Shown: positions 20,701-29,379, counted from the stretch's first letter. The stretch is 46,378 bases of DNA from Thermoplasmatota archaeon (GCA_029259015.1 JAPDJQ010000059.1:1-46378), one strand, 5' to 3'. Program-made: numbers and translations. The notes: a model not told the origin generated them from the letters alone.

Positions 20701-23700
20701 TTGCAGGATGCCATACGTCATTGTAGTAATAGCCAAAGTATATTCCTTCTATGCCAGAGGCACATGGATTGTCTGTATATGACATTATCTGGAATTTCCA
20801 GTCAAAATCTGTTTTTTCTTCTCCGCTTATCCATGCATGCCCTCTCGTATATTTATCTTCTGTTGCAAAATACCATGATGCATTTGATGGTGGATTTCCA
20901 TGTGCTTCAATATAATATGTTTCGCCTGGTGTAACTGCAATTCCTGGTTCAAACGTGAATGTTACCCAGTCCTCGCCTGTTCCGCTTAAATGCTTGCTTG
21001 CGCTTCCAATTACTGCAAAGCTTGCATCATGTATGTAAATGGTTACGTCCACATCTCCTATCCATTTCAGATACAACGCTGTTGCATTTATATAACTTGC
21101 ATTTGGCATAAATGTTTGTGCATCCCATGGCCATATTACACCTGTGGTATAATTCTGCAATGTATCCAACTCATTTCCCTCTGTCTGGGCTTGATCCACA
21201 ACAACCAGTTTTTCTGGTGTATCAACAGCAGTTAAGTTAATTCTTGCACATTTCTGTATAAATGGCACGGGATCAACAATCAAATCCCAGGTGACATTTT
21301 CAATAGTCCAGTTATGCCACTCGTTGGTTTCAGTATCATTTAGCATTATCTTTGTTCCAATATCCAATGGTGCGCTTGACCATGTGAGATTATACATATT
21401 ACTGAATGTTGGATAAACTTCATGCCATAATGAACCAAGTGGATTCGACTTGAGGATACTGAAATCGGATGTCCAGGAACCATCATAATAGCCAGTAAAC
21501 TCCACATATTTTGTCTTATTGAGTGTCTCATTATATATCTCAAGTGTTATTGTCATATTCTTTATGAGGTAAAGACGATGTACTCCATATTGAGTGTCCA
21601 CGAGTTCTATATAATCTCCATCATCTGCTATGTTGTTTCCGTTACTATCAACATAGCTATCAAATTTTGGATAATAGGTGCCCTCATATTCTCTTCCGAA
21701 TTCATCAGTTGGATAGAACTGTGTCCAGTTTAAGTAAGCAATCCACTCCTCCAATGTAGGAGTGGTCCATGGGTTAGCTTCTGCAGGCCAGTTATTAGGA
21801 TGCAGATATATTATAGGTTCATCCTTATAGCATACTGGATGTTCCTTGTAAACCTCTGGGTCATAAGCATCAACATATATGTCAACCTTCGTTATATTAT
21901 CACTTGTATTAATTGTATTATCCAGCCAGTCTGAAGCTTCATAGAAGTAATATATTGAATGCAAGCATTCCCTATTAAATCTTAACGGAACCGATGCAGT
22001 TCTTGGCACAATCTTCCACCATAACTCACCATTTATTTCAACAACCTCTCCATATTCATCATCACTGTAATTTGCTGGATGCTTTTCTTTCTCTGGAGTT
22101 GTATAATTCCAGTATTCATATCTCCAGTAGAATGTGAAATCTCTCCATCCAACTGCACATTCTGGCTCATCTGTCAAGTTAAGCCAGAATGTTTTGCCCG
22201 CCCTTACAAACTGCTTTCCTGTCTCCTCATCATAATAGAAGCCATGCACATCTGGATATTCTATATGCAATTCTGGCGGGCTATCATCTACATAATGAGT
22301 CTGATTTATAATGCGTACATTACCAAGCAAATCCTCTGCTCTTATCTGCAATATATGCTTGCATTCTTCATGGAACTGTATCTTTGTGAATTCAACTGTA
22401 TCATTAATTGCAACATACCAGTATTTGCCATCTACATAGGTTATGTTATAATTACCACAATACATGTCCTTGCCATCTACTGGATGCCATGTATCATTGA
22501 ACCATATTCTGTAAAGTAGATTCTTCACTCCTACTCCTCCCATGCACCATTCATCCCATGTACTCAGAACTAATGTTGCCTGAGTAGTAAGCCATGTTCC
22601 ATTTAAGCCATCATGCTCTTCTCCCACACTATATTCTGTATATTCCATTGGATAGAAGTATGGATATATTGGATAATACTCTATCTTGAAGGCAAAATCA
22701 CATGAATAATTAACTTCTCCATCTACAATTGCGTATCCGCCTGCATATGGATTGCTTTCGTTGTAATACCAGTGTAAATCAGCATATGATTTTACAGTAA
22801 GCCAGTATGTTGCACCATGCTCCACATATAGACGCTCTGTCAAATGGAACTGTATCCATCCATCTACCTCGTCATCTATTTGTTTAACTTCTGAAGATGC
22901 CAACAGATTTCCTTCGTCATCCCATATCTCCACCCATGTATCATTTGTCTCAAACACTACATCTCCTGAACCAACTAACTTAACGCTTACAGCATCAATA
23001 TAACTCCATGGAGCAGCGAAACTCTGATTATCATCCCACATTGACCCTCCTTCTCTAAGATTTCTTATAGAAACAAATTTTCCATCTAGGGTTTGTTCTA
23101 GCGCTACTATCTTCTCAATATCTTTTCTTATGGCTGGTGGTGTATTATCTACCCAGTGCTTCTGCTTAGTAGACATATTGTTGCCAACATAATCCATTGC
23201 CCAGTAGTGTATCTCATGGCAGCAATCATATTCCAAGAATGTAACATTTGAGATATAACCTACTCTTGGATCCAAATCTCCTTTTTCATTATCAATAATA
23301 ACTACCTTCTCATATCTTGTTGTATTCCATTGCTCGCTTTCATTAGTACAATTTTCCTTCCACCATATCTCATAGCCAAACTTCCATACTCCTGCTCCGC
23401 CTCCGCAGCCAACATCACTTATATTGAACCAGATTGGTGTGCGATTTGTTACCCAAGTTGCATTTCCATAAATGCCTGGCTGCTTTGGTTCTCCAATCTC
23501 TTTAACTATTACAGGTGGTGAACAATCAACGGCGATATCAATATCAAATGGTCCATTGTGATTGCCTAGATAATCATCCATCTCCCATATTATTTCATGG
23601 AAGCATTCCTCTCCAATAAACTGATTTATATCCACAGATATCCTGCCAACTGTCTCGTCCAAATCGTATACGCCATTATCCATTACACTAACTTCAGTAA

Positions 23701-24604
23701 TCAAATCAAAAGGTCCAGGCTGATCTGGATTCCACCATATTGAGAAGTTAAGCCAAGCTGCACCGCTTGCATCATCTGTTACATTAATCCACATTGGTGT
23801 GGTACAATTTATTGCAGGGAATCCCTGAATTGTGTAATTCGGCTCACCAAATACTGGTGCCGTATATGGAGGAGGTGTTGTATCATATCCTGCACCCGCA
23901 TCTGCAGTCGAAGGAGCGGCTTCAGTATTACCTGCTGTATCATTTGCTATACTATAAAACTCATAAAATCCTTCTCCATCTGGAAAATCAAACGAGAATG
24001 ACCATCCATCACTTCCATCGGTGTCTTTTGCAAAGAATGCCCATGCACCCCATGTTGCATTATCTGTTGAATATCTATACCACAGAGAAACATTTGCCAA
24101 AGCATAATTATCACTTGCTGTAACTGTTATTGTAATAGGTGCATTATTAGTCCAATATGGTACAATAGGATCAACAGTCGATGTTGGAGGTGTGGTGTCT
24201 TGTACTACAAAGGTACCTGATGACGAGCTCCATCCTGTACCATCATATGTATTTACAGTATAGGAATATGTTCCTAATGGGTCTGGATATTGATAAGTTC
24301 TATTATAATACCATATAGTGTAATATGTATTAATGGGTATAGGATTCATTGAAAAATTACCCAATAAGGTTCCATCTGGATAATAAATTTCAACCCATGC
24401 TTCAGTAGCATCGCTTATATTCGCAGTTATGTTATTATATCCTGGAACTTCTACTGGATCTGGTGCATCATCTACCGAATTTATTGTAGGTTGTGCCATT
24501 ACATAAATTACAAACGCTACTATTACAGCAACAGCTATTGCCATTATCCCCATTACCAGCTTCTTATTTCTAATACCCTTATCCTTCATACTTATTCTAC
24601 TCAT
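14618..24604 (-). CDS. Giant (3328 aa) secreted/surface protein with Cys-containing Ig-like modules, MAM/choice-of-anchor-J-like domains and C-terminal dockerin
   Basis: Uninterrupted 9987-bp ORF; N-terminal hydrophobic signal; repeated E-C-x-H modules; C-terminal DINGDGRVNVMDLYQIILHW...DLNKDGVINADDIYMLILKWTG. Confidence 0.9.
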   Translation of the reverse strand: MSRISMKDKGIRNKKLVMGIMAIAVAVIVAFVIYVMAQPTINSVDDAPDPVEVPGYNNITANISDATEAWVEIYYPDGTLLGNFSMNPIPINTYYTIWYYNRTYQYPDPLGTYSYTVNTYDGTGWSSSSGTFVVQDTTPPTSTVDPIVPYWTNNAPITITVTASDNYALANVSLWYRYSTDNATWGAWAFFAKDTDGSDGWSFSFDFPDGEGFYEFYSIANDTAGNTEAAPSTADAGAGYDTTPPPYTAPVFGEPNYTIQGFPAINCTTPMWINVTDDASGAAWLNFSIWWNPDQPGPFDLITEVSVMDNGVYDLDETVGRISVDINQFIGEECFHEIIWEMDDYLGNHNGPFDIDIAVDCSPPVIVKEIGEPKQPGIYGNATWVTNRTPIWFNISDVGCGGGAGVWKFGYEIWWKENCTNESEQWNTTRYEKVVIIDNEKGDLDPRVGYISNVTFLEYDCCHEIHYWAMDYVGNNMSTKQKHWVDNTPPAIRKDIEKIVALEQTLDGKFVSIRNLREGGSMWDDNQSFAAPWSYIDAVSVKLVGSGDVVFETNDTWVEIWDDEGNLLASSEVKQIDDEVDGWIQFHLTERLYVEHGATYWLTVKSYADLHWYYNESNPYAGGYAIVDGEVNYSCDFAFKIEYYPIYPYFYPMEYTEYSVGEEHDGLNGTWLTTQATLVLSTWDEWCMGGVGVKNLLYRIWFNDTWHPVDGKDMYCGNYNITYVDGKYWYVAINDTVEFTKIQFHEECKHILQIRAEDLLGNVRIINQTHYVDDSPPELHIEYPDVHGFYYDEETGKQFVRAGKTFWLNLTDEPECAVGWRDFTFYWRYEYWNYTTPEKEKHPANYSDDEYGEVVEINGELWWKIVPRTASVPLRFNRECLHSIYYFYEASDWLDNTINTSDNITKVDIYVDAYDPEVYKEHPVCYKDEPIIYLHPNNWPAEANPWTTPTLEEWIAYLNWTQFYPTDEFGREYEGTYYPKFDSYVDSNGNNIADDGDYIELVDTQYGVHRLYLIKNMTITLEIYNETLNKTKYVEFTGYYDGSWTSDFSILKSNPLGSLWHEVYPTFSNMYNLTWSSAPLDIGTKIMLNDTETNEWHNWTIENVTWDLIVDPVPFIQKCARINLTAVDTPEKLVVVDQAQTEGNELDTLQNYTTGVIWPWDAQTFMPNASYINATALYLKWIGDVDVTIYIHDASFAVIGSASKHLSGTGEDWVTFTFEPGIAVTPGETYYIEAHGNPPSNASWYFATEDKYTRGHAWISGEEKTDFDWKFQIMSYTDNPCASGIEGIYFGYYYNDVWHPANESDNVSKYGQVVDIRDYYDDEEIRTNFSGHYLWYVYDDSIGVHFREECIHWLYYWAKDNVCHHTPVYMQVYHVDEYNPVVYKKHPEHGYYTPVEIEVDRWHDDGSNKYEGFFKVIDEWTDWYGGGWMQQQAGNYIDKYTYARFTITNNDPNKAAILTFHIEEVEGDDGITLENGTNLDSITFTVEVSPQSTHYVYVYVYDNWEFLREGIWHWWVEIENVTYYLKAGVNITLTAEDPGECPSGIEAIFWRYVWNDTEYPQEGEYGAINGSQFAIYGYDENITGYWWYVVYDNETNISFDEECRHDLYYWAKDRACHNSTVHHQVYFVDASPPIIEETLPEHGAIGNATQSLFEDFEVPFTDWAVVGDWYRISDWWPYWDNMPRSGRYCAYGEDGWLISPRITVPQDGNLTFYYMGNGEFEVKVSTDPDQTETTAFVTQLWTSGTFTDSMYRRVEVDLSAYAGQEIYIGFHVISGEIYIDDVWIGGIHRIATPFEDDIEDSMAWDIEDLTVTGSYWTAVNRVPVYLDTPPAPAVNCYDGSLPNYNGFGQYGCNWNDTLTIANPIDLSSLDPSDTVWLNFTLWMDVSGDTLYVEASNDSSNWDILATFTADQSWEWESIDLSDYIGNDTVWIRFRFVSDDDAVPANGVFIDSVNVSNSTTPFFFDDFGTVGSPDMSNWVGEMLETSRWHIVDTDYHSYNHSWWCGDDSSSMYLNCMNDALISPAIDLTDATYTGKKAMLMFWHTYDMEEDADYGYVEISTDGTTWTTLATYTGSRDWVQEFVDISGYIGQTVYIRYRFYSDNSVKDGGWYVDDVKVEIREITETTFEDGFERSFPPAGWMEKSYGDYDAINDTDYQTWDRWSHPDSNLFRYSAALIMPWHGEQDEWLISPLIPNLPKFSNLTFYNEWYCNRGKGEVLISTTGTDPADFTVLRSWDASNYSESGTVDISLWDYAGKDVYIAFRFTTNYGDGFTGSGYYNEYWAVDNINITSLGFLREGAPIHLEVIDQPIDSECDAGVEAIFWRYETGGEEYPYPPQGDGYGTGYDEIVHGKELAERYGYTDENITDYWWYVVYDDEVDIIFNEECIHDLYYFAKDNVCHRTEIFHERWYVDGTAPYTELTVEWADHPEIPKNDYYDGYGRGSLPSVICINDYINLTAIHYGTEPCIYPYNWSNATYYRWVWYNESSGEYEYYPTAETPGAIWGGDINVSSYADEIDGYWWMKYTEPFNFTEGCEHWLYYFSKDDLCNTEEPNVWHVGVDDEAPVTDIEFEVSNGNVYYGPDNTIYFQNCTWFIINATDLPNNTECQTGIWYIDYTVWRWVSNEVEIQLLTNELPTLYYGATVYIEGEEAGYIYDWIDTNGDGNWSVSDYMYVYWTSPYDTMYDDGWYHVEDIDFTGVWTLKIRDVFGGAGYWEPIIPWTRAYSLYDSSPYDGIFYDGGYWDDYFAIWIHLGELVNGDPCGKYEIHWEVYDYNNMTIGEQKQDVCIDCTPPRTKKEFSEPVIEQEIAGGEVIHWVSPSTKIWLNGTDNFIWDSGVNETWYKFWEEDPILLWKYGADTFEQPYYPGVFTTSKHWFTVDEAAQIMGYDDIIDYFESNPSLDAGIVELFHWSVDNVSHVEDYQLSKQHLWVDAMPPISRVDDIVPYVREEVPFDITVVDIEDFGFEAVGPIGVCKVDVYYSYSSNNVTFGDWKLYATYEVPWDLRNDVPNWTFSFDAPEGPGWYRFKSIAYDCLANEEQPPFEHGTYDAECWVIPDTEPPVITKEYGQPCIEINLGEEIGHAITSDTLIWLNATDMPEEDDAGIDKIFWSFDGITWYETASYDGAHTASHSFTPAAFGLAEGTLYHIFFKATDMLGHITDEYKQKFIIDDTAPVTSISIEGNDTMPFNITVTASDNVVGVKKLTLYYRYSEDGVTWTSWMEYGSVEDVDSYTWQFIYAPHPTYYKPGYYEFYVYAEDYLGNAKSTTPTAEASCYVPPIPEDINGDGRVNVMDLYQIILHWEETGTPGWIPEDLNKDGVINADDIYMLILKWTG
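17740..19655 (-). other. Four tandem MAM/choice-of-anchor-J (cleaved-adhesin-like) domains inside the giant protein (approximate limits)
   Basis: Four blocks with FEDFE.../W...WLISP.../LTFYY.../VEISTDGTTW.../VDISGYIGQTVYIRYRF.../WYVDDVKV patterns. Confidence 0.65.
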
Positions 24605-24654
24605 TTTTTTCCCCCCTTATTTTGCCTAAACATGCTATTAGGTTAGGAATATTG

Positions 24655-24672
24655 TGGCTCTTTATATAAATT
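24655..24672 (-). promoter_or_regulatory. Putative TATA box region for the giant surface gene
   Basis: Minus strand TTTATATAAAG upstream of AAGGGGGGAAAAAAATG. Confidence 0.4.
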
Positions 24673-24774
24673 TCTATTTTTTTCAGGATTTTCTATCTGT
24701 TAGCCCCCTATAAAAATCTTACAAAAAATAATGATAAATTAAGTTTGGGAGCTTTTTACTTGATGAATGATTCC

Positions 24775-25317
24775 TTACCCTTCTTTAACTATCTTCAAAA
24801 TTTCCTTAAATTCTTTTGTATCTGCCGATTCAAGCATTTCATATATTGCTATTTCAGCAGTTGTTGGGATGATGCCACCTTGTATCATCTTTTCTATTGC
24901 AACTTCTTTATCTTTTTCCTTTCTTGAACCAATGCAATCTAACGCAACATGCACCTCATATCCATCTTCCAGTAAATCTAAAGCTGTTTGCAAAACACAT
25001 ATGTGAGCTTCTATTCCGATAATGATGCATTTCTTCCTATTCGCTTCCTCTAACTTTTCAACGAAACTTTCGTTTCTGAAACAGCTGAATGTGATTTTTT
25101 CTATTACCTCTATACCTTCTATTTCTCGCTTTATTTCCTCAACAATATCTCCAAGTTTTTTCTGCTTTGTTATTAAAATAGGGATGCCAAAAACTTTTGC
25201 TGCTTTTATGAGTTTGCAAGCATTTTTCAAAATTTGCTCTTTCCCTTCGATATGGGGTAGCATTCTTTCCTGAAAATCAATTAAGATTAACAATGCATTG
25301 TGTTTATCAAGCATCAT
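24775..25317 (-). CDS. Isochorismatase-family cysteine hydrolase
   Basis: ALLILIDFQERMLPHI, GIEAHICVLQTALDLLEDGYEVHVALDCIGSR. Confidence 0.88.
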   Translation of the reverse strand: MMLDKHNALLILIDFQERMLPHIEGKEQILKNACKLIKAAKVFGIPILITKQKKLGDIVEEIKREIEGIEVIEKITFSCFRNESFVEKLEEANRKKCIIIGIEAHICVLQTALDLLEDGYEVHVALDCIGSRKEKDKEVAIEKMIQGGIIPTTAEIAIYEMLESADTKEFKEILKIVKEG

Positions 25318-25916
25318 AATTCTGCTTCAAAGTCTTCCACACTATACTGGAATTGCTCATCGCTTTTTATCTGCCCTCTCGCCTTCAGAATCTCCCTAGT
25401 CAGCAACCAGTAAGTCAATGCCAGAGATTTTCTACCTTTATTATTTACAGGTATTATCAAATCAACATATCTTGTCTCATTATTTGTATCACATAAGGCG
25501 ACGATGGGTATTCCAATTTTTATTGCTTCTGCCATTGCCTGCTTATCTCCTATTGGATCATTAACAAGTAAAATATCCACCTCATGATAATTACCGCACA
25601 ATGGATTTGTTAAAGTGCCGGGCAAAAATCTTCCAGGCTGTGCAATAAATCCACAAATTTCAGCCATCTTCGTTATGGGTTTCCTTGCATAATGTCGGAC
25701 TGCTGCCACCATCACTTTTTCTGGTTCATATCTGGCAAGTAATTTTGCAGCCTGCCTTATTCTTTTATCTGTCTCCTCAATATTTATCAGATACAAACCA
25801 TCATTTCTCACTTTTGCAATAAATGGTTTCATGTGTGCTGTCTTCTGCTGAGTACCTATTTCAGCGCCGCACGATATATACATTTCCTCTGGAACCAACA
25901 GTTTCTTTTCTTCCAT
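25314..25916 (-). CDS. rps2: Ribosomal protein S2
   Basis: YISCGAEIGTQQKTAHMKPFI, FLPGTLTNP, VDLIIPVNNKGRKSLALTYWLLTRE. Confidence 0.95.
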   Translation of the reverse strand: MEEKKLLVPEEMYISCGAEIGTQQKTAHMKPFIAKVRNDGLYLINIEETDKRIRQAAKLLARYEPEKVMVAAVRHYARKPITKMAEICGFIAQPGRFLPGTLTNPLCGNYHEVDILLVNDPIGDKQAMAEAIKIGIPIVALCDTNNETRYVDLIIPVNNKGRKSLALTYWLLTREILKARGQIKSDEQFQYSVEDFEAEL

Positions 25917-25925
25917 TATGCCACC

Positions 25926-26123
25926 TTATACAACAGGCCCTTTTATATATTTTCCTCTCCTCCTCACTGTTATTGGTATACGTCCTTTCTCAAATTCAAG
26001 CAGGGCAATTTCTAAAGGATCTATTAACCCTGAAGGCGGTTTTACAAGTAATGGTGCACCCATTGCAATTTGCAATGCCCTTGCCCCTATGATTCTTGCT
26101 TTTTCAAACCTTGTATACTTCAA
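25926..26123 (-). CDS. rpoK: RNA polymerase subunit RpoK (Rpb6-like)
   Basis: [23 protein letters not shown]. Confidence 0.93.
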   Translation of the reverse strand: MKYTRFEKARIIGARALQIAMGAPLLVKPPSGLIDPLEIALLEFEKGRIPITVRRRGKYIKGPVV

Positions 26124-26173
26124 ATTATCCCCTTAAAACTTGCAAATTGGTATATAAATTGTATTTAAAAAAT

Positions 26174-26836
26174 TTACCTTTTGTCACTTTTTTCTCCTAG
26201 AGCTTTCTTTATTTCTTCCAGAAACATTTCCTCTGGAATTGCTCCAACTATTTCTCTTTCATCATTTATTATTGTTTTGGGCACGCCCATAACATTGTAT
26301 TTCTGGGCTAGGTGAGGAAACTCAATTGCCTCTATCATATCAGCCCTTATATTTTCGTTTTCCACTGCCATCTGATGAGCTATATGCACCATTGTGGGAC
26401 AGTAGGGGCATGTTGGAGTGACAAAAACTTGTATATGTAATGGTTGTTCTATCTTCTTTATCTCTTCTCTAACCTCTTCCTTAAGGTTTGTTTTTCCTGT
26501 CGAAGCATGTATTATATCCTCTATCAACGTTGAAAATTCATAGCCAGAAGGGATGCCAAAGAAACGAATGCCATATTCCTTTTTCCCAAAAATTAAAGTT
26601 GCAGGAATTTTATCTACGCCATATTTTTCTGCAACTTCCTTCTCCTTATCAAACTCGTGCACTTCCAGTCGTATCTTATCACTTAAAGCAGTAATTTCTT
26701 CAAGAATTTGTCTAGTTTCTTTACAAAACTGGCATTCAAAATCCTGTGTGAAATAAATTATTTTTACTTCTCCTTCCATTTCTTTTTCAAATCTATCCCG
26801 TATGTATTTTTTATCCTCGTCGCTTATAAACGGCAT
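26174..26836 (-). CDS. Protein disulfide oxidoreductase/glutaredoxin-like protein (two thioredoxin folds)
   Basis: Two CxxC active sites, CQFC and CPYC, in 220 aa. Confidence 0.88.
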   Translation of the reverse strand: MPFISDEDKKYIRDRFEKEMEGEVKIIYFTQDFECQFCKETRQILEEITALSDKIRLEVHEFDKEKEVAEKYGVDKIPATLIFGKKEYGIRFFGIPSGYEFSTLIEDIIHASTGKTNLKEEVREEIKKIEQPLHIQVFVTPTCPYCPTMVHIAHQMAVENENIRADMIEAIEFPHLAQKYNVMGVPKTIINDEREIVGAIPEEMFLEEIKKALGEKSDKR

Positions 26837-26973
26837 GCAATGAGAAAGAGCATATAATATAAAAAGGTTTTTTTAAAAAATTAAAGAGAAGCATGAATTG
26901 GATGAATAGTATCGGGTATTTTGCATGATGATAAAAAAGATAAAAATGCTAATATCCATGTTCGATCACTCAC

Positions 26974-27000
26974 TTCTAGAAATAAAATCTAGAATTTTTT
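26974..27000 (+). terminator. Perfect 7-bp hairpin followed by T6 (terminator-like)
   Basis: TTCTAGA-aataaaa-TCTAGAA followed by TTTTTT. Confidence 0.35.
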
Positions 27001-27107
27001 ACTGAATTCATGCTGCAACAATATCATCATTCATTTTTATCCTACAATTTTTAGCATTCCTTTATAATAGAAAAATATTTTTATCACTCACCAATTCAGG
27101 AGCATAA

Positions 27108-27416
27108 ATGATAGAAGAATTGAAGAAGATTAAAGAGGAGGAGGAAAAAGCTCTAGAAAACATTGAAAAAGCTAAGAAAGAGGCAGACTGGATAGTCAAG
27201 AAGGCAATGGAAAAAGCTGAAAAGGAGAGAAAGGCAATTATTGAAGAGGCTAAAAAAGAGGCAGAGTCTATAGTTGAGGAGGCAAAAAAGGAGGCAGAGA
27301 AAGAAGCTAGAAAAATAATTGAAAAAGCTAAGAAAGAGGCAGAGATACTCAAAGAAAAATTGAAGGATAAAATAGATGGACTGGCAGATGAAATAATAGA
27401 AGAAATAATAATGTGA
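27108..27416 (+). CDS. atpH: A-type ATP synthase subunit H (coiled coil)
   Basis: Charged coiled-coil protein immediately upstream of subunit I. Confidence 0.8.
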   Translation: MIEELKKIKEEEEKALENIEKAKKEADWIVKKAMEKAEKERKAIIEEAKKEAESIVEEAKKEAEKEARKIIEKAKKEAEILKEKLKDKIDGLADEIIEEIIM

Positions 27417-27420
27417 TAAA

Positions 27421-29379
27421 ATGCTCCTCCCAAGCGAGATGTCAAAGATTACAATTCTTGCTCATAAAAGTAATGGTGATAAGCTTGTTGAAGCCCTTCA
27501 TGAAAGCGGGCTTATGGAAATAGAAAGAGTTTCTGTGGAAGGAATAGAAGAAGGGAAAATACATCCTGATGCTGGCATTTTAGCTGGTTATGATTTAAGG
27601 CTTGGAAGAATTTTAGAAATATTAAAAGGTTATGCTCCGAGGAAGAAGGGTATAAAAAATTTATTAAAGAAGAAAGTTGAAAAGAAAAGGGTTAGAAAGA
27701 GGAGCATGGAAGAAAAAATAAGGGAAGCAGAAAAATTACTGGAAGAAATAGAGCAGACTGTTCTGGAAAATGAAAGGAGAATAAATGAGATAGAAGAAGA
27801 AATAGAATTTTTGAGAGCTGAAGAAAAAAAGCTGGAATATCTGGCGTTATTTGATATAAATGTGGAATGGCTCGGGAAAAGCAAATATTTGATAATAAAA
27901 TTTGGAATTTCCACAGATTTATCCTCTCTTGAAGAAAAGAATATAGATTTTTATTACAGAAAAATTGGTGAAAAGAAAGAGAATAAATGGGCTGTTTTGA
28001 TTGTAGCTCATTCTTCAATGGAGGAGGAAGTAAGCAAAATAAAAAATTTTGAGGAAATAAAAATAGAAGGTGAGGGCAAAGCTAGAGAATTGCTCAAGGA
28101 AATAAGGAAAAAAATAAAGGATGCTATAAAGGAGAAAGAGGAGATAAAGAAAAGATTGGCAAAAATTTACAGGCAGAGAAGATTGGAGTTACTGGCAATA
28201 AAAGAAGAGATAGAAATTGAAAAGGAAAGGAAAGAAGTGTATAGGAATTTTGGCGAAACACTCTATACTTTCCTGATAGAAGGATGGTGCCTGGCGGAGA
28301 ATGCGGAAAAGGTTAGGCAAATTGTTGAGGAGGCAACAGAAGGAAATAATGCCATATTCATTAAAAAAGCAAAAAGAAACCCCGATGAGCCACCTATTCA
28401 TTTAGAAAATCCGAAATGGGCTAAGCCATTTGAAACTTTTCTGGAATTGTTTGCCTTACCAAAATATAATGAAATAAATCCGACTGTATTTCTTGGCATA
28501 GCATTTGTGATTTTCTTTTCCATGATGCTTGGCGATGCGGGCTACGGCATGGTGATTTTTCTCCTTTCATTAGCTGCCTACATTAAATTTAAAGAAAGCG
28601 AATTTATAAGGAGCTGGTCCTTTGTTGGGATTTGGCTTGGGGTGGGCAATATAATTACTGGTTTCCTATTTAATAGCTTTTTCGGAGATTTTATTCCTCG
28701 CTTCATTTATGGCGATGCTGAAAAGATGCTTTATAATGCTGAAATTTTTGGAATGACTTTGCCGATAGATGCAATTCACAAGCCCGTTCTGATTCTTTCC
28801 ATCGCACTAATATTAGGATTGGCTCATTTGAACTTGGGCTTTATACTGGCTGTATATAAAAATCTGAAAAGAGGACATGTGAAGGACATATTTATAGAGC
28901 AAATTCCATGGTTTATGCTTGAAATTGGAGGAGGAATGCTAATTGGCGAGACTTTACTCGAACTATGGCAACTTAGCAGCATTGCCAAAATAATTGCCAT
29001 AATATTCACAGTAATTGGCTTAATTTCATTGTTCAAAAGAAACGGGGCATTGGGCTTTTTTGAAATCACCGGCTTTTTGGGAGACTGGCTCTCATATGCT
29101 CGTTTATTGGCTTTAGGTTTAGCAACGGCGGGCATGGCTCTGGCATTTAATGTTATTGCTGAATTGCTTCCAGATATCGTTCCATATGTTGGTATAGTAT
29201 TGGTGCCTATTCTGCTTGTTGTTGCTCACTTTGCGAATCTGCTTATTCAATCCTTGGGAGCTGCTATTCATTCATTGCGTCTTCAGTATGTTGAATTCTT
29301 CAACAGGTTTTATGAAGGAGGGGGAAAGAAATTTATGCCATTCCAGATTAGGAGAAAATATACGGAGGAAATAAAATGA
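27421..29379 (+). CDS. atpI: A-type ATP synthase subunit I (a)
   Basis: 652 aa; long coiled-coil N-terminus, C-terminal multi-TM with GDWLSYARLLALGLATAGMA. Confidence 0.95.
   Translation: MLLPSEMSKITILAHKSNGDKLVEALHESGLMEIERVSVEGIEEGKIHPDAGILAGYDLRLGRILEILKGYAPRKKGIKNLLKKKVEKKRVRKRSMEEKIREAEKLLEEIEQTVLENERRINEIEEEIEFLRAEEKKLEYLALFDINVEWLGKSKYLIIKFGISTDLSSLEEKNIDFYYRKIGEKKENKWAVLIVAHSSMEEEVSKIKNFEEIKIEGEGKARELLKEIRKKIKDAIKEKEEIKKRLAKIYRQRRLELLAIKEEIEIEKERKEVYRNFGETLYTFLIEGWCLAENAEKVRQIVEEATEGNNAIFIKKAKRNPDEPPIHLENPKWAKPFETFLELFALPKYNEINPTVFLGIAFVIFFSMMLGDAGYGMVIFLLSLAAYIKFKESEFIRSWSFVGIWLGVGNIITGFLFNSFFGDFIPRFIYGDAEKMLYNAEIFGMTLPIDAIHKPVLILSIALILGLAHLNLGFILAVYKNLKRGHVKDIFIEQIPWFMLEIGGGMLIGETLLELWQLSSIAKIIAIIFTVIGLISLFKRNGALGFFEITGFLGDWLSYARLLALGLATAGMALAFNVIAELLPDIVPYVGIVLVPILLVVAHFANLLIQSLGAAIHSLRLQYVEFFNRFYEGGGKKFMPFQIRRKYTEEIK

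Noticed and set aside
14618-24604. Cellulosome interpretation of the dockerin protein
   Set aside because: No glycoside hydrolase, CBM or polysaccharide lyase catalytic motif recognised in any of the three genes; only the cohesin-dockerin assembly logic is supported.
26930-27005. Possible C/D box guide RNA (ATGATGA ... CTGA)
   Set aside because: No internal C'/D' boxes and no convincing terminal stem next to the boxes.
27062-27445. 127-aa minus-strand Ser/Phe-rich ORF opposite atpH
   Set aside because: Antisense of a Lys/Glu coiled-coil gene, typical shadow ORF.
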